Shown: positions 1 through 8,069 of the stretch, piece by piece
Position numbering within the stretch: the stretch's first letter is position 1
Layout of the letters: every line of letters starts with the position of its first letter
From: a virus
Strand: one strand, 5' to 3'
DNA: 44,935 nucleotides
IMG/VR virus record: IMGVR_UViG_3300000313_000159
Coordinates: 1 to 44,935 of that record
Notes under the pieces: generated by a model
What the model was told of the DNA's origin: nothing
The model's database searches: none
The model's input: only the letters and a program-made list of their open reading frames with translations
Program-made: the position numbers and the translations under genes

Positions 1-669
1 GTGAAAAAATGTTTACTTGCTGTATTCATGTCTGCTTTTGTTCTGATAGGAGCTTTTTCAAATACAAAAGATGCAGTTGCCTTTTTTCCGTCGATAGGTA
101 TATGTATTCCAACAAATTATTATTCAATTTCAACCGAGAGCGGTGATATTGCTTTCGATGCTGCAGGAAGTAATTTTTTATCGATTGATGCTATACTTAC
201 GGTCAATAAAATCGGGGTTGCCTTTCAGGCTGGCGGAGATTTATTGGGATTATCCGTGTCAAGTAATTTTCCGACTTATGACGATATAATTGGTTTCAGT
301 TTTGATGTTTTTCTTGGGGCTGGTTATTCGTTAATAAGGACGAGGAGAAATAATTTATCAATTTTTGCAATCTATGAAGCAAATTTTTATGATGCTACAA
401 AGATTGTAAAATATACCAGCGGCAGTTACACCACGACAAAATATGATAATTTCGTATTCAATACGAATAACATCGGCGGCTCAATCAGGTACACTTTCAA
501 AGTGTCTGATCACTTCGGGCTTACGGCAGGTATTAGGGCTGTCTGGAATTTAGACGGCGATATGAAAGAAACCATAACTGTCGGTTCATTGGAAACAGAA
601 TATAATTATTTATTGAATTCCGGTTATTGTTCCTTCTATTCAAGAATTGGCATAACTTGGGTATTCTAA
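1..669 (+). CDS. Outer-membrane beta-barrel-type protein, probably host
   Basis: The 222-residue protein opens with a signal peptide (MKK, then a hydrophobic stretch to about residue 20). It continues as alternating short hydrophobic and polar strands rich in Gly, Tyr, Phe and Ser, and ends in a terminal Phe (TWVF). That pattern is typical of Gram-negative outer-membrane barrels. The start used is GTG at base 1; because the window begins there, an upstream start cannot be excluded. It lies on the far side of the repressor from the phage early genes, so it is probably host chromosome or a lysogenic-conversion gene. No specific family was recognised. Confidence 0.6.
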   Translation: MKKCLLAVFMSAFVLIGAFSNTKDAVAFFPSIGICIPTNYYSISTESGDIAFDAAGSNFLSIDAILTVNKIGVAFQAGGDLLGLSVSSNFPTYDDIIGFSFDVFLGAGYSLIRTRRNNLSIFAIYEANFYDATKIVKYTSGSYTTTKYDNFVFNTNNIGGSIRYTFKVSDHFGLTAGIRAVWNLDGDMKETITVGSLETEYNYLLNSGYCSFYSRIGITWVF

Positions 670-866
670 TTATTATCTTGTTTATGTTTTGACAGTTGAA
701 TATAAGGAAAATAAAGCCAGATTTAGGTATTATGCTGATTATAATACAATGTTAAAATTTGAACCGATAGCGAAGTTACAAATTGAAAAATATTGTAATC
801 ATGAAAATAATACTGATTGATAATTAACAATTTGCTATTTTACATATTTAAACCCCATTTGCTTCC

Positions 867-1247
867 CTAATTCTGCAAGTTCAGTTTTTTGCTATACTCA
901 CATTTCTCATACATAGCGTTCAAAATTGAATCGACGGCATATTTTCCAGAGTCGTCTAAAGCGTGATACTTTCTCAATAATTCCACATCTGTATTTGATA
1001 ATCCAGAATCAATTTTTCCTGTAATAAGATAATCAATTGGAACCTCTAATTTATGTGCTATCTTTGAAAGTGCTTGAACAGGTATTTTTACATCATTGTT
1101 TCTACACCAATTAGGAAAAGAATTTGGAGCTATACCTGCATAATCATATAAAACTTGACGTTTCCAGTTTTTTTTCTGCAATTCATTATCAATTCTTTCT
1201 ACAATCTCTGTAGTTTTTATATCTATATAGTCTTCTGATTTATCCAT
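867..1247 (-). CDS. XRE-family HTH repressor of the prophage
   Basis: This is a DNA-binding protein of about 126 residues. A helix-turn-helix lies in the first half: an unusual NWKRQVLYDYAGIAPNSFPNW stretch, then an ALSKIAHKLEVPIDYL recognition/stabilising segment typical of XRE domains. The short C-terminal tail has no peptidase motif, so this is a small CI-like repressor without LexA-type self-cleavage. It is divergent from the early promoter at 1294-1321. The ATG at 1247 is chosen; an in-frame TTG at 1277 would add ten residues, and neither has a good ribosome-binding site. Role as lysogeny repressor is inferred from position. Confidence 0.75.
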   Translation of the reverse strand: MDKSEDYIDIKTTEIVERIDNELQKKNWKRQVLYDYAGIAPNSFPNWCRNNDVKIPVQALSKIAHKLEVPIDYLITGKIDSGLSNTDVELLRKYHALDDSGKYAVDSILNAMYEKCEYSKKLNLQN

Positions 1248-1293
1248 AGTTACATTATCGTATAAAAAAAGTCTCAAAATAGATAAAAAAACA

Positions 1294-1321
1294 TTGACAA
1301 AATACTAATTAAGACTATAAT
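1294..1321 (+). promoter_or_regulatory. Early rightward promoter
   Basis: TTGACA at 1294-1299, a 16-nt spacer and TATAAT at 1316-1321 give a near-consensus sigma-70 promoter. It points into the early genes and away from the repressor. Its position between divergent repressor and early genes is that of a lambda-type PR. Confidence 0.8.
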
Positions 1322-1327
1322 GAAATC

Positions 1328-1351
1328 AATAAATCTTAAATGAGATTTATT
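1328..1351. promoter_or_regulatory. Operator-like inverted repeat at the early transcription start
   Basis: AATAAATCT (1328-1336) and AGATTTATT (1343-1351) are perfect 9-nt inverted arms separated by 6 nt. They sit just downstream of the early -10 box, over the expected start site. A repressor dimer binding here would block the promoter. Binding by the 867-1247 repressor is inference. Confidence 0.5.
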
Positions 1352-1424
1352 TGCAATGACTACTGGAGATGTCGTTGAGGTAACAATGTAAACAATAAGG
1401 CGTTTTGCCAGATTGTATATATTG

Positions 1425-1464
1425 CCCTCTTGTATGACTCCAGCATACAAGAGGGCTTTTTTTT
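1425..1464 (+). terminator. Strong intrinsic terminator in the early leader
   Basis: CCCTCTTGTATG (1425-1436) pairs perfectly with CATACAAGAGGG (1444-1455) across a 7-nt loop. After one C comes a run of eight T. It lies between the early promoter and the first early gene at 1521, so early transcription must pass it. That suggests attenuation or antitermination. A short frame, ATG 1356 to TAA 1391 (11 codons), precedes it but lacks a clear ribosome-binding site. Confidence 0.9.
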
Positions 1465-1520
1465 AGATGTAATCTGCGTGAGACTGCCGCGCATAAAATC
1501 AGAGTAGTCAGGAGTAGGCC

Positions 1521-1766
1521 ATGTATAAAATTATTGATGATGAGGAGGAGATTATAGAAGATGGATTCGATGTCATATCAGATGCAGAAAAATTTATATC
1601 TGATAATGGTATCGACCCTTTTACCTGCTCAATTAAAGAAATGAACAAGTATGACGTTATGGAGTACAGGCGTAAAACTGATAAAGAATATGAAGCTGAC
1701 TGCTTACGAGAATCTCATGAAGAAGATGATGCATGGGAAAGATGTAAAGAAAGAGGAGAAAAATGA
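1521..1766 (+). CDS. Small acidic early protein, unknown
   Basis: This is an 81-residue, very acidic protein (DDEEEIIEDG at residues 6-15) with Lys/Glu-rich helices in its second half; no family was recognised. The start follows CAGGAGTAGGCC, an extended Shine-Dalgarno shared with several other early genes here. Its TGA overlaps the next ATG (ATGA at 1763), indicating translational coupling. As the first early gene it might be a host-takeover or DNA-mimic protein, but that rests only on acidity and position. Confidence 0.65.
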   Translation: MYKIIDDEEEIIEDGFDVISDAEKFISDNGIDPFTCSIKEMNKYDVMEYRRKTDKEYEADCLRESHEEDDAWERCKERGEK

Positions 1767-1912
1767 AAATCTCCGTTTATCAGTATTACAGTACGTTGAT
1801 TGATGCTCTGGAAAAATGCGGATTGGATGCACTAGAAGTTCTCAAGGATAGACAGATGCTTAATGAAATGAGCATTGTAACAGGGAGCATAATGATAGAG
1901 GTAATCATATGA
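1763..1912 (+). CDS. Short early protein, unknown
   Basis: This 49-residue frame starts within the previous gene's stop (ATGA) and ends overlapping the next start (ATATGA). It begins MKISVYQYYSTLIDALEK and looks mostly helical. The chained overlaps on both sides and the upstream GAGGAGAAAA ribosome-binding site support real translation. No family was recognised. Confidence 0.55.
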   Translation: MKISVYQYYSTLIDALEKCGLDALEVLKDRQMLNEMSIVTGSIMIEVII

Positions 1913-2019
1913 AAGTAAAACGCAGCAAAATAAAAACCATAGGAACAATACTTGCTGCCACTGAAATAGCATTTGTTATTTTTTTTTGCGTTTTTGTATT
2001 CTATAAAGTAGTTAACTGA
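1909..2019 (+). CDS. Single-pass membrane microprotein
   Basis: A 36-residue protein: a basic N-terminus (MKVKRSKIK) followed by one hydrophobic segment of about 22 residues (residues 11-32, rich in Ile, Val and Phe). It probably inserts with the N-terminus in the cytoplasm. It overlaps the previous stop and is followed by TTAGGAGG, the ribosome-binding site of the next gene. Function unknown. Confidence 0.5.
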   Translation: MKVKRSKIKTIGTILAATEIAFVIFFCVFVFYKVVN

Positions 2020-2033
2020 TTAGGAGGTAATCT

Positions 2034-2402
2034 ATGATAAAAATCGATTTGATTACGATGCATGGTGGAGCTGTTATCGACAAGTTTAATGAGGAGCTTA
2101 AAAAAGTCTATGCGAACATCGATGACAATAATGTAAAACCAAACGCAACAAGAGAAATCGATATTAAGATTCTGATAAGGCCGGATAAAACCCGCCGGAC
2201 AGCACAGACTGAAGTCAATGTCACAAGCAAAGTTGCACCTGTGAAATCAAGTGAGAATGTATGCTTTTTTGACAAGGACGATGAAGGAAATGTCGTTGCA
2301 TTTGAAGATAATACCGAACAACTTGAACTTGACGGTATGAATGATGATAACGGCACTATTTTCAAGATGTCAGCGGCAGCAGCTGCCGCAGGGAGCAAGT
2401 AA
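2034..2402 (+). CDS. Phage 'replication terminator protein' family member
   Basis: This 122-residue protein resembles the short phage family usually annotated as replication terminator protein. The shared pattern, written from memory, is GGAV near residue 11, FNEELKKVYANI at 18-29, an R-E-I-D-I-K-I-L-I-R-PDKTRR strand near 40-55, then VTSKVAPVKS. The family name is historical and does not establish function. The C-terminus is a low-complexity run of alanines (SAAAAAAGSK). It has a strong TAGGAGG ribosome-binding site and is followed four bases later by the 2406 gene. Confidence 0.65.
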   Translation: MIKIDLITMHGGAVIDKFNEELKKVYANIDDNNVKPNATREIDIKILIRPDKTRRTAQTEVNVTSKVAPVKSSENVCFFDKDDEGNVVAFEDNTEQLELDGMNDDNGTIFKMSAAAAAAGSK

Positions 2403-2405
2403 AAC

Positions 2406-3149
2406 ATGGATATGGGAAAAGAAGCCATCGAGAAAATCGAAGAGCTTGTAAACAACGGAAAAACGGTAACAGTTGACGACATGACGTATTCACCAGTGTC
2501 GCTTCATCCGGTTATTTTTACACCGCGTGCCGAAACATTGGAGATTCATTCGTTGCTCGGTTTTTGTGTATATATCAACAACGGATTTGACAGCGAAAAA
2601 ACGAAAACAGAAAGCATGGTTGTCGTGAATAATATCGGCAGTGTTGACCTTGTGTCAAAAATTATCGGTAAAGATAGGAAACGGGAAAACCTTATTTCCG
2701 CAACACTTGACGACAATCTTGACAAATTCCCGTTCGGGAAATTTATGTCGCAGGAAGAGTTCGCGATTCGGTTCCGTTCATCATTTGTACAGAAAAAGGG
2801 TGATGATACGGAATATGTGCTCCAATATGCGTCAAAATTGTCCGGTGGCACTACTGTAGACATCGAAGATGATGGCATTACACAGAATGTCGGAGTAAAA
2901 AAAGGTATTTCCGGTACGCTTGTGGAAAAGAAAAATCTGAAGCCTATTGTAAAGCTTTCGCCATTTCGCACATTTCGCGAGATTGAACAGCCTGAATCAG
3001 AATTTTTGTTCCGTGTGCGTATCGATGGCGACAATGTTCCGTCTCTTGCCTTGTTTGAGGCCGACGGTGGAGCATGGAGGAATACGGCTATGACTGATAT
3101 TGCAAAATATATCAGTGATATGTGTGCAGATATAAGGATCATAGCGTAA
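2406..3149 (+). CDS. Early phage protein of about 247 residues, possibly DUF2303-like
   Basis: A soluble protein with no signal peptide or membrane segment. The start ATGGATATGG lies only four bases after the previous stop, so the two are almost certainly co-translated. In many phages a DUF2303-type protein follows the replication-terminator-type gene, and size and position fit. I see no catalytic signature, so the family assignment is tentative. The 166 nt that follow contain several hairpins but no gene. Confidence 0.5.
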   Translation: MDMGKEAIEKIEELVNNGKTVTVDDMTYSPVSLHPVIFTPRAETLEIHSLLGFCVYINNGFDSEKTKTESMVVVNNIGSVDLVSKIIGKDRKRENLISATLDDNLDKFPFGKFMSQEEFAIRFRSSFVQKKGDDTEYVLQYASKLSGGTTVDIEDDGITQNVGVKKGISGTLVEKKNLKPIVKLSPFRTFREIEQPESEFLFRVRIDGDNVPSLALFEADGGAWRNTAMTDIAKYISDMCADIRIIA

Positions 3150-3315
3150 ATAATCTGTCTTCATGGATTGTGGCTGCCTGATATAGAAATGAATTTACAT
3201 CGTCCAGTATATGGACGGTGTGGGAACTGATTTACCCACAAAACGCTTAGAATGAATTATGTAGTCTAATTTGCATTCATTAGATTACGACATCAGAAAA
3301 TATGGAGTAGACTAA
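3150..3315 (+). promoter_or_regulatory. Structured leader of the helicase-methyltransferase gene
   Basis: This non-coding stretch contains three successive short hairpins: CGTCCA/TGGACG around 3202-3218, GTGGG/CCCAC around 3219-3239, and TCTAAT/ATTAGA around 3266-3285. No T-run follows them, so they are not terminators. The gene start follows GGAGTAGACTAA. A translational or processing role is possible but unproven. Confidence 0.35.
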
Positions 3316-5850
3316 ATGTTTGATAAAGGACAAGGTGAAATTAGTTATGAACAATTCTTGCGTAATAAAATTTCAATAGCGCCGGACAAAGGGCTTATAT
3401 TTTCGCCGGATGATGTAAGTAAGAGCCTAAAACCGCACGAACGCGACAGTGCTTTGTGGATACTGAAAGGCGGACAACGTGCTCTGTTTTCTTCATTTGG
3501 ACTGGGAAAAACAATTACACAGCTTGAAGCAATGCGGCTTATCTGTTCACGAGAGACTGGTAAGTGTCTTATCATAACACCGCTGAATATTGTGCATGTT
3601 TTTCAGGAAGACGCGAATAATCTGCTCAATGGATTACAGATCAAATATATAAAAACGCAGGAAGAAGCAGAATCAGCAAATGAACGTATTTTAATAACAA
3701 ATTATGAACGTGTTCGTGACGGAGATATACGGCCTGACTATTTCACAGCTGTATCACTCGATGAAGCTTCAGTACTCAGGTCATTCGGCAGCAAGACATA
3801 TCAGGAATTTCTTCCCCGATTCCAGAATGTAAAATATAAATTTGTTGCGACGGCGACACCTTCTCCGAATAGATATAAAGAGCTTATTCATTATGCCGGA
3901 TTTCTTGGAATTATGGATACAGGACAGGCTCTTACAAGATTTTTCCATCGCGATAGTACAAAAGCAAATAACCTTACTCTTTATCCGCATATGGAAAATG
4001 AGTTCTGGGCATGGGTATCTACATGGGCGTTGTTTCTCATAAAACCATCTGATCTGGGGTATTCCGATGAAGGATATACTCTCCCTGAGATGAAAATCAT
4101 CTATCACAAAGTTGAAGTTGATGATTCTACAGCAGGCTTTGAGGACAACGGACAGGGCAAACTTATCCGCGATGCCGCTATAGGGCTAAAAGATGCTGCA
4201 AGAGAGAAGCGTGATTCACTCCCGTCTCGTATAAACGAGATGATGAAGATTGTAAATACGTCTCCTGAAGATCATTTTGTCATATGGCACGATCTTGAAG
4301 CTGAGAGACATGCAATTAAAAAGGTATTGCCGGAATCTGCAGAAGTATTCGGTTCACAGGATTACGAAAAGAATACAGAATTGACACTTGCTTTCGAGCA
4401 GGGAAAAGTAAAATACCTTGCAACAAAACCTGATATAAGCGGACAGGGCTGTAATATGCAGTATCACTGCCATAAAGCGATATTTCTCGGTATAGGTTAT
4501 AAGTTTAATGATTTTATTCAGGCTGTTCACCGTATATACAGATTCGGACAAAAATACTCTGTTGAAATACATATCATCTATGCAGAAAGTGAACAGTCAG
4601 TTCTTGCTGATTTACAGAAGAAATGGAAACAGCATGATTATCTTGTTGCACGCATGGAAGAAATTATCAAGCGTAATGGACTTTCAAGTACAAATACAAT
4701 TGAAAAACTTGCGCGTACGATGGGTGTTGTCAGAGAAGAAGTCGATGGCCATAACTTCCGCGCTGTTTTCAATGACAACTGTCTTGAATTGCCTCATATT
4801 GCAGACAACAGTATTGATTTAACTTTTACTTCGATTCCCTTCAGTAATCATTATGAGTATACGCCAACCTACAATGACTTTGGACATAACGCGGATAACG
4901 AGAAATTTTTTGAGCAGCTGGATTATCTCACTCCGGAATTGTTACGTGTATCAAAGCCGGGGAGGATATGCGCTGTCCATGTAAAAGACCGGATATTGTT
5001 CGGTAACGCGACGGGTACCGGAATGCCAACTGTAGATCCTTTCAGTGATATGACAGTGTTCCATTTTATGAAGCATGGTTTTCAATACATGGGGCGTATT
5101 GTCATTCTGACTGATGTTGTCCGTGAAAATAATCAGACATATCGTTTAGGGTGGACGGAAAACTGTAAGGACGGTACAAAAATGGGAGTAGGATGTCCTG
5201 AATATGTACTTTTATTCCGTAAACTTCCGACTGATACAAGCAATGCATATGCAGATACTCCGGTATCACGCAGCAAGGATGAATACACCCGTGCACACTG
5301 GCAAATTGACGCAAGCGGATTTTATCGCAGTTCCGGAAATACACTTGTCACTGCAGAAGATATTCTGAATTGTCCTATGTCGAATCTTGCACAGACGTAT
5401 AAAGAGTTTTCACGGACTCACGTATATGACTATGACAAACACGTCGAACTTGCCGAAGAGCTTGAGGACGATGATAAACTTCCGTCGTTATTCGGTGTAA
5501 TGGAAAACGGCAGCTGGAGCGGATTTATATGGGACGATATAAACCGTATGCTCACATTGAACAGCGAGCAAAGCAGAAAGGAAATGACTATGCACATTTG
5601 CCCATTGCAAATTGACGTAGTAAAACGAATTATAGCCCGCTACAGTTCTGCAGGTGAGACTGTACTTGACCCCTTTGCAGGTCTTTTTACAGTACCTTAT
5701 GAAGCGGTAAAAATGGGAAGAAAGGGAATTGGCATAGAATTAAACCATGAATCGTTTCACGATGGACTTGTTTATATGAAAGAGGCAGATGAAAACGTTA
5801 ATGCACCGACTTTGTTTGATACTATTGAAATGAAGGAAGATGTAGTATGA
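3316..5850 (+). CDS. SNF2-type helicase fused to a DNA methyltransferase
   Basis: The 844-residue protein has two enzymatic halves. The N-terminal part is a superfamily 2 helicase/translocase: Walker A FGLGKT near residue 62, the DEAS form of the DExx box near 149, and the motif VI segment QAVHRIYRFGQ near 403. The C-terminal part is a methyltransferase in beta-class order: the motif IV equivalent near 503 precedes motif I (DPFAGLFTVPYEA) near 783. Motif IV reads TSIPF where TSPPY or DPPY is usual, so catalysis may be altered. It probably methylates phage DNA while tracking along it. Its stop overlaps the next ATG. Confidence 0.85.
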   Translation: MFDKGQGEISYEQFLRNKISIAPDKGLIFSPDDVSKSLKPHERDSALWILKGGQRALFSSFGLGKTITQLEAMRLICSRETGKCLIITPLNIVHVFQEDANNLLNGLQIKYIKTQEEAESANERILITNYERVRDGDIRPDYFTAVSLDEASVLRSFGSKTYQEFLPRFQNVKYKFVATATPSPNRYKELIHYAGFLGIMDTGQALTRFFHRDSTKANNLTLYPHMENEFWAWVSTWALFLIKPSDLGYSDEGYTLPEMKIIYHKVEVDDSTAGFEDNGQGKLIRDAAIGLKDAAREKRDSLPSRINEMMKIVNTSPEDHFVIWHDLEAERHAIKKVLPESAEVFGSQDYEKNTELTLAFEQGKVKYLATKPDISGQGCNMQYHCHKAIFLGIGYKFNDFIQAVHRIYRFGQKYSVEIHIIYAESEQSVLADLQKKWKQHDYLVARMEEIIKRNGLSSTNTIEKLARTMGVVREEVDGHNFRAVFNDNCLELPHIADNSIDLTFTSIPFSNHYEYTPTYNDFGHNADNEKFFEQLDYLTPELLRVSKPGRICAVHVKDRILFGNATGTGMPTVDPFSDMTVFHFMKHGFQYMGRIVILTDVVRENNQTYRLGWTENCKDGTKMGVGCPEYVLLFRKLPTDTSNAYADTPVSRSKDEYTRAHWQIDASGFYRSSGNTLVTAEDILNCPMSNLAQTYKEFSRTHVYDYDKHVELAEELEDDDKLPSLFGVMENGSWSGFIWDDINRMLTLNSEQSRKEMTMHICPLQIDVVKRIIARYSSAGETVLDPFAGLFTVPYEAVKMGRKGIGIELNHESFHDGLVYMKEADENVNAPTLFDTIEMKEDVV

Positions 5851-6137
5851 GTACAATCATAAAAGAACCGGAACCGATAGAGGAAATAATTTCACGTGTA
5901 TTATTGCGTGATAAACAAATGCTTGAACTTATGAATGAGCAGATGAATGATATAGAAAAAATGAAAAGCAGTAAGGAAATGACGACGGATTTGATTACTG
6001 TTGCAGAAGCATCAAAAAAATATCATGTATCACCATCACATTTGTATAATTTACTTGATTGCGGGAATCTTGAACGGCATGAACGCAAAGGAAAAATATA
6101 TATCAGCCGCAGGGAATATGAAGGACAGACTGCATGA
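5847..6137 (+). CDS. Helix-turn-helix DNA-binding protein, excisionase type
   Basis: 96 residues. The N-terminal half is a Glu/Met-rich helix. The C-terminal half is an HTH_17/excisionase-type winged helix: VAEASKKYHVSPSHLYNLL, then a CGNLERHERKGKIYISRREYE wing. The start overlaps the helicase-methyltransferase stop and the stop overlaps the next gene. It could be a transcription regulator or a recombination directionality factor; no integrase is in the window to pair it with. Confidence 0.65.
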   Translation: MSTIIKEPEPIEEIISRVLLRDKQMLELMNEQMNDIEKMKSSKEMTTDLITVAEASKKYHVSPSHLYNLLDCGNLERHERKGKIYISRREYEGQTA

Positions 6138-6364
6138 GTAAACGTTGTAAGCAAATGTTGAATAAAAACAATATTTCAGAAAGAAAAATTATAGCAATTC
6201 CGGCAGACAAAAAACTTCGCGTGATTAGATTCGTATCATGGCATAAATGTGCCGAATATTTCAAGTTGACAAAAAGTGACATTGTAAATCTGGTTGAAAG
6301 CGGAAATTGTGCAAGAGGATATTATTTTGATATCTTATTTGAGGAGATAAAACATGAAGGATAA
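6134..6364 (+). CDS. Small basic protein, unknown
   Basis: A 76-residue protein rich in Lys and Ile, with a C-terminal half (ECFKL-like helix, then TKSDIVNLVESG) suggestive of a degenerate helix-turn-helix. It overlaps the genes on both sides by a few bases. No family was recognised. Confidence 0.5.
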   Translation: MSKRCKQMLNKNNISERKIIAIPADKKLRVIRFVSWHKCAEYFKLTKSDIVNLVESGNCARGYYFDILFEEIKHEG

Positions 6365-6848
6365 AATTAAGTTTGTTCAGAATCTTTTTTTCTATGGATG
6401 GCAGACGGTCTTTATTATTTTCAAGCTGGCAGGAATCAGGGAAATTGCATTATGGCCGTGGTGGGTTGTATTATTGCCGATTGAGATTTTATTAGTTTTT
6501 GCATTTCTTGTATATGGAATAAAAAACGTTCTGTTATATAGAAGTTTTGAAAAAGCCTTAAAAAAAATAAATGAAACAAAAAAAACAGATAAAGGAAACT
6601 TTATCTACTTTAGCGATTATATTTATGATTTGCGTGTAAAAAGGCATATTACACTGGATGATGCAGCTGCCGGAATAAGTTCTGTAAGCATGACAATAAT
6701 GACACCTATTTTTCTGTCACAACTTGAGAATGATATTCTAAACCCAACAGAAACGGACATAATCGATATTGCAAACTTTTATCATGTAAATAAAGATAAG
6801 CTATGTAAGTTGAAAAAAAGGACATGGACAACTTTGCCAAGGATATGA
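6354..6848 (+). CDS. Membrane-anchored XRE-type regulator candidate
   Basis: A 164-residue protein with two hydrophobic segments (about residues 10-28 and 34-58) and then a cytoplasmic C-terminal domain. That domain has an XRE-like helix-turn-helix: YIYDLRVKRHITLDDAAAG, FLSQLENDILNPT, then DIANFYHVNKDKL. A DNA-binding domain tethered to the membrane is unusual in a phage early region and might report membrane state. The topology and HTH are visible; the sensing role is inference. Confidence 0.6.
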   Translation: MKDKIKFVQNLFFYGWQTVFIIFKLAGIREIALWPWWVVLLPIEILLVFAFLVYGIKNVLLYRSFEKALKKINETKKTDKGNFIYFSDYIYDLRVKRHITLDDAAAGISSVSMTIMTPIFLSQLENDILNPTETDIIDIANFYHVNKDKLCKLKKRTWTTLPRI

Positions 6849-6852
6849 TTTT

Positions 6853-7020
6853 GTGAAAAAGTTCAACAAAAAAAACATGCACTGTAGAGGGAATCCGAAT
6901 ACGTGTTGCTGGCATTTGTATCAAGTTGATGAAACATGGATTTGTCACGTTCGGCAGACTCCGTGTGAAAATGAGAAATTGTATACAGGAGTCGTGCAAC
7001 TTGAATTCAAATTTAAGTAG
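6853..7020 (+). CDS. Small cysteine-rich protein
   Basis: A 55-residue frame beginning GTG AAA AAG. It contains Cys residues at about 11, 18, 19, 33 and 42 with interspersed His and Trp (NTCCWHLYQVDETWIC). The spacing could form a small metal-binding or disulfide fold. It starts just after the previous stop and ends next to the operator-like palindrome at 7021. Unknown function. Confidence 0.45.
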   Translation: MKKFNKKNMHCRGNPNTCCWHLYQVDETWICHVRQTPCENEKLYTGVVQLEFKFK

Positions 7021-7039
7021 AATTCGCACATGCGGAATT
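7021..7039. promoter_or_regulatory. CGCACATGCG operator-like palindrome, copy 1
   Basis: AATTCGCACATGCGGAATT is a nearly perfect palindrome with core CGCACATGCG at 7025-7034. The same core (CGCACRTGCG) recurs near 8106, 8140, 15220, 21575 and 24781, at several of these beside phage promoters. No promoter is obvious at this copy. Confidence 0.5.
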
Positions 7040-7053
7040 GGCAAGGTTGATAG

Positions 7054-7161
7054 ATGAAAACAGCAGAAAAGGTGAGAATCTTAATTTTTATTGTTCTTGT
7101 GATATTAAATTATGTTTTAGTGATAATCAAAGCTTTCAGGATACTAAAAAATGAAGGGTAA
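7054..7161 (+). CDS. Single-pass membrane microprotein
   Basis: A 35-residue protein: MKTAEKVR followed by a hydrophobic segment of about 18 residues (ILIFIVLVILNYVLVII) and a short basic tail. Its end overlaps the start region of the next gene. Small membrane proteins of this kind are common in phage early regions; function unknown. Confidence 0.45.
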   Translation: MKTAEKVRILIFIVLVILNYVLVIIKAFRILKNEG

Positions 7162-7165
7162 AACG

Positions 7166-7375
7166 ATGAAATATATTGTTGCACTTGATTTTAACAAAAC
7201 TATACCATGTATCTTTCTGGCAGACGGAGAAGGTGATCCTGCAAGAACATGTATTAGGGATAATGCAAAGAGATTTATTACTGAAGGTAATGCCTACATT
7301 GCGTTAGGTTATGCAATGAATCGTTTTCCTTTCCGTGATTTTGAAAGGTCAAAAGTTATTCAGGTAGAGAAATGA
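7166..7375 (+). CDS. Small early protein, unknown
   Basis: About 69 residues beginning MKYIVALDFNKT. The ATG at 7166 is preferred because GAAGGG lies 7 nt upstream; an alternative ATG at 7151 would add MKGKT. The stop overlaps the next ATG (AAATGAAA). No family was recognised; the segment ADGEGDPARTCIRDNAKRF suggests a compact soluble fold. Confidence 0.5.
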   Translation: MKYIVALDFNKTIPCIFLADGEGDPARTCIRDNAKRFITEGNAYIALGYAMNRFPFRDFERSKVIQVEK

Positions 7376-7740
7376 AAAAATGTTTTTCATTGATAGTAAA
7401 AAAGCAGTGGTATGATATGGAACTTTCTCTGGAAAAGAAAGAGGAATATAGAGAGATAAAACCTTATTATACATCCAGACTTTGTAAGTTATGGTGTGAG
7501 AATTATTTACATGTACAATATAAAAAAGCTAGACAAAAGGATTTTATAGAATGGCTGGAATCAAAAGGAACAATTGACTTAGGGAGAGTTTTCTTTCGCA
7601 ATGGATATTCTGCGAGAAGCAGGAGTTTTGTTGCAGATTGTACACTCCGCATTGGAAGTGGAAAAATAGAATGGGGCGCACAACTTGAAAAGGAATACTA
7701 TGTTTTTGGAATTAAGTCGATGATGATTATTAATGAATAA
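7372..7740 (+). CDS. ASCH-like domain protein
   Basis: A 122-residue protein with the compact pattern seen in phage ASCH/PUA-like proteins: a first strand ending KQWYDMELSLEKKEEYREIKP, a central helix, FFRNGYSARSR near residues 78-88, and EWGAQL near 103. ASCH domains form a beta-barrel related to PUA and are thought to bind RNA or modified nucleosides. It overlaps genes on both sides. A second ASCH-type gene opens the late operon at 16614. Confidence 0.6.
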   Translation: MKKCFSLIVKKQWYDMELSLEKKEEYREIKPYYTSRLCKLWCENYLHVQYKKARQKDFIEWLESKGTIDLGRVFFRNGYSARSRSFVADCTLRIGSGKIEWGAQLEKEYYVFGIKSMMIINE

Positions 7741-8061
7741 ATATCATGCTGTAAAAACACAAGTGGATGGAATAATTTTTGACAGCATGAAAGAGGCTGT
7801 CCGCTGGCAGGAACTTAAACTTCTTGAGAAGGCTGGTAAAATAGCTAATCTTGAAAGGCAGGTACCATATGAATTAATACCAACTCAAAGAATAGGAGGT
7901 AAAACATATCGAAAGACTATATATATAGGGCTGATTTTAGATATAAGGAAGGTAATTGTATCATTGTTGAAGACGTAAAAGGAATGAAGACAGCCGTATA
8001 TAAGATAAAAAAACTGCTAATGTACGAAAAATATGGAATAGAAATACATGAAATTATGTAA
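7733..8061 (+). pseudogene. DUF1064-type phage gene with a frameshift in a TA repeat
   Basis: The N-terminal part (MNKYHAVKTQVDGIIFDSMKEA, then RWQELKLLEKAGKIANLERQ) matches the DUF1064 family, which has an endonuclease-like fold. Reading breaks at an alternating TA tract, CTATATATATAGG, near 7917-7929. Removing one TA unit restores YRADFRYKEGN, then IIVEDVKGMKTAVYKIKKLL and a natural stop at 8059-8061. As written, the frame ends early at 7978. The TA tract suggests slippage, reversible phase variation or sequencing error. Confidence 0.7.
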
Positions 8062-8069
8062 AAAAGTAG

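Noticed and set aside
670-820. Open frame ending VEYKENKARF...NHENNTD at 820
   Set aside because: It has no start codon with a ribosome-binding site. It may be the decayed end of a host gene but cannot be supported as a CDS.
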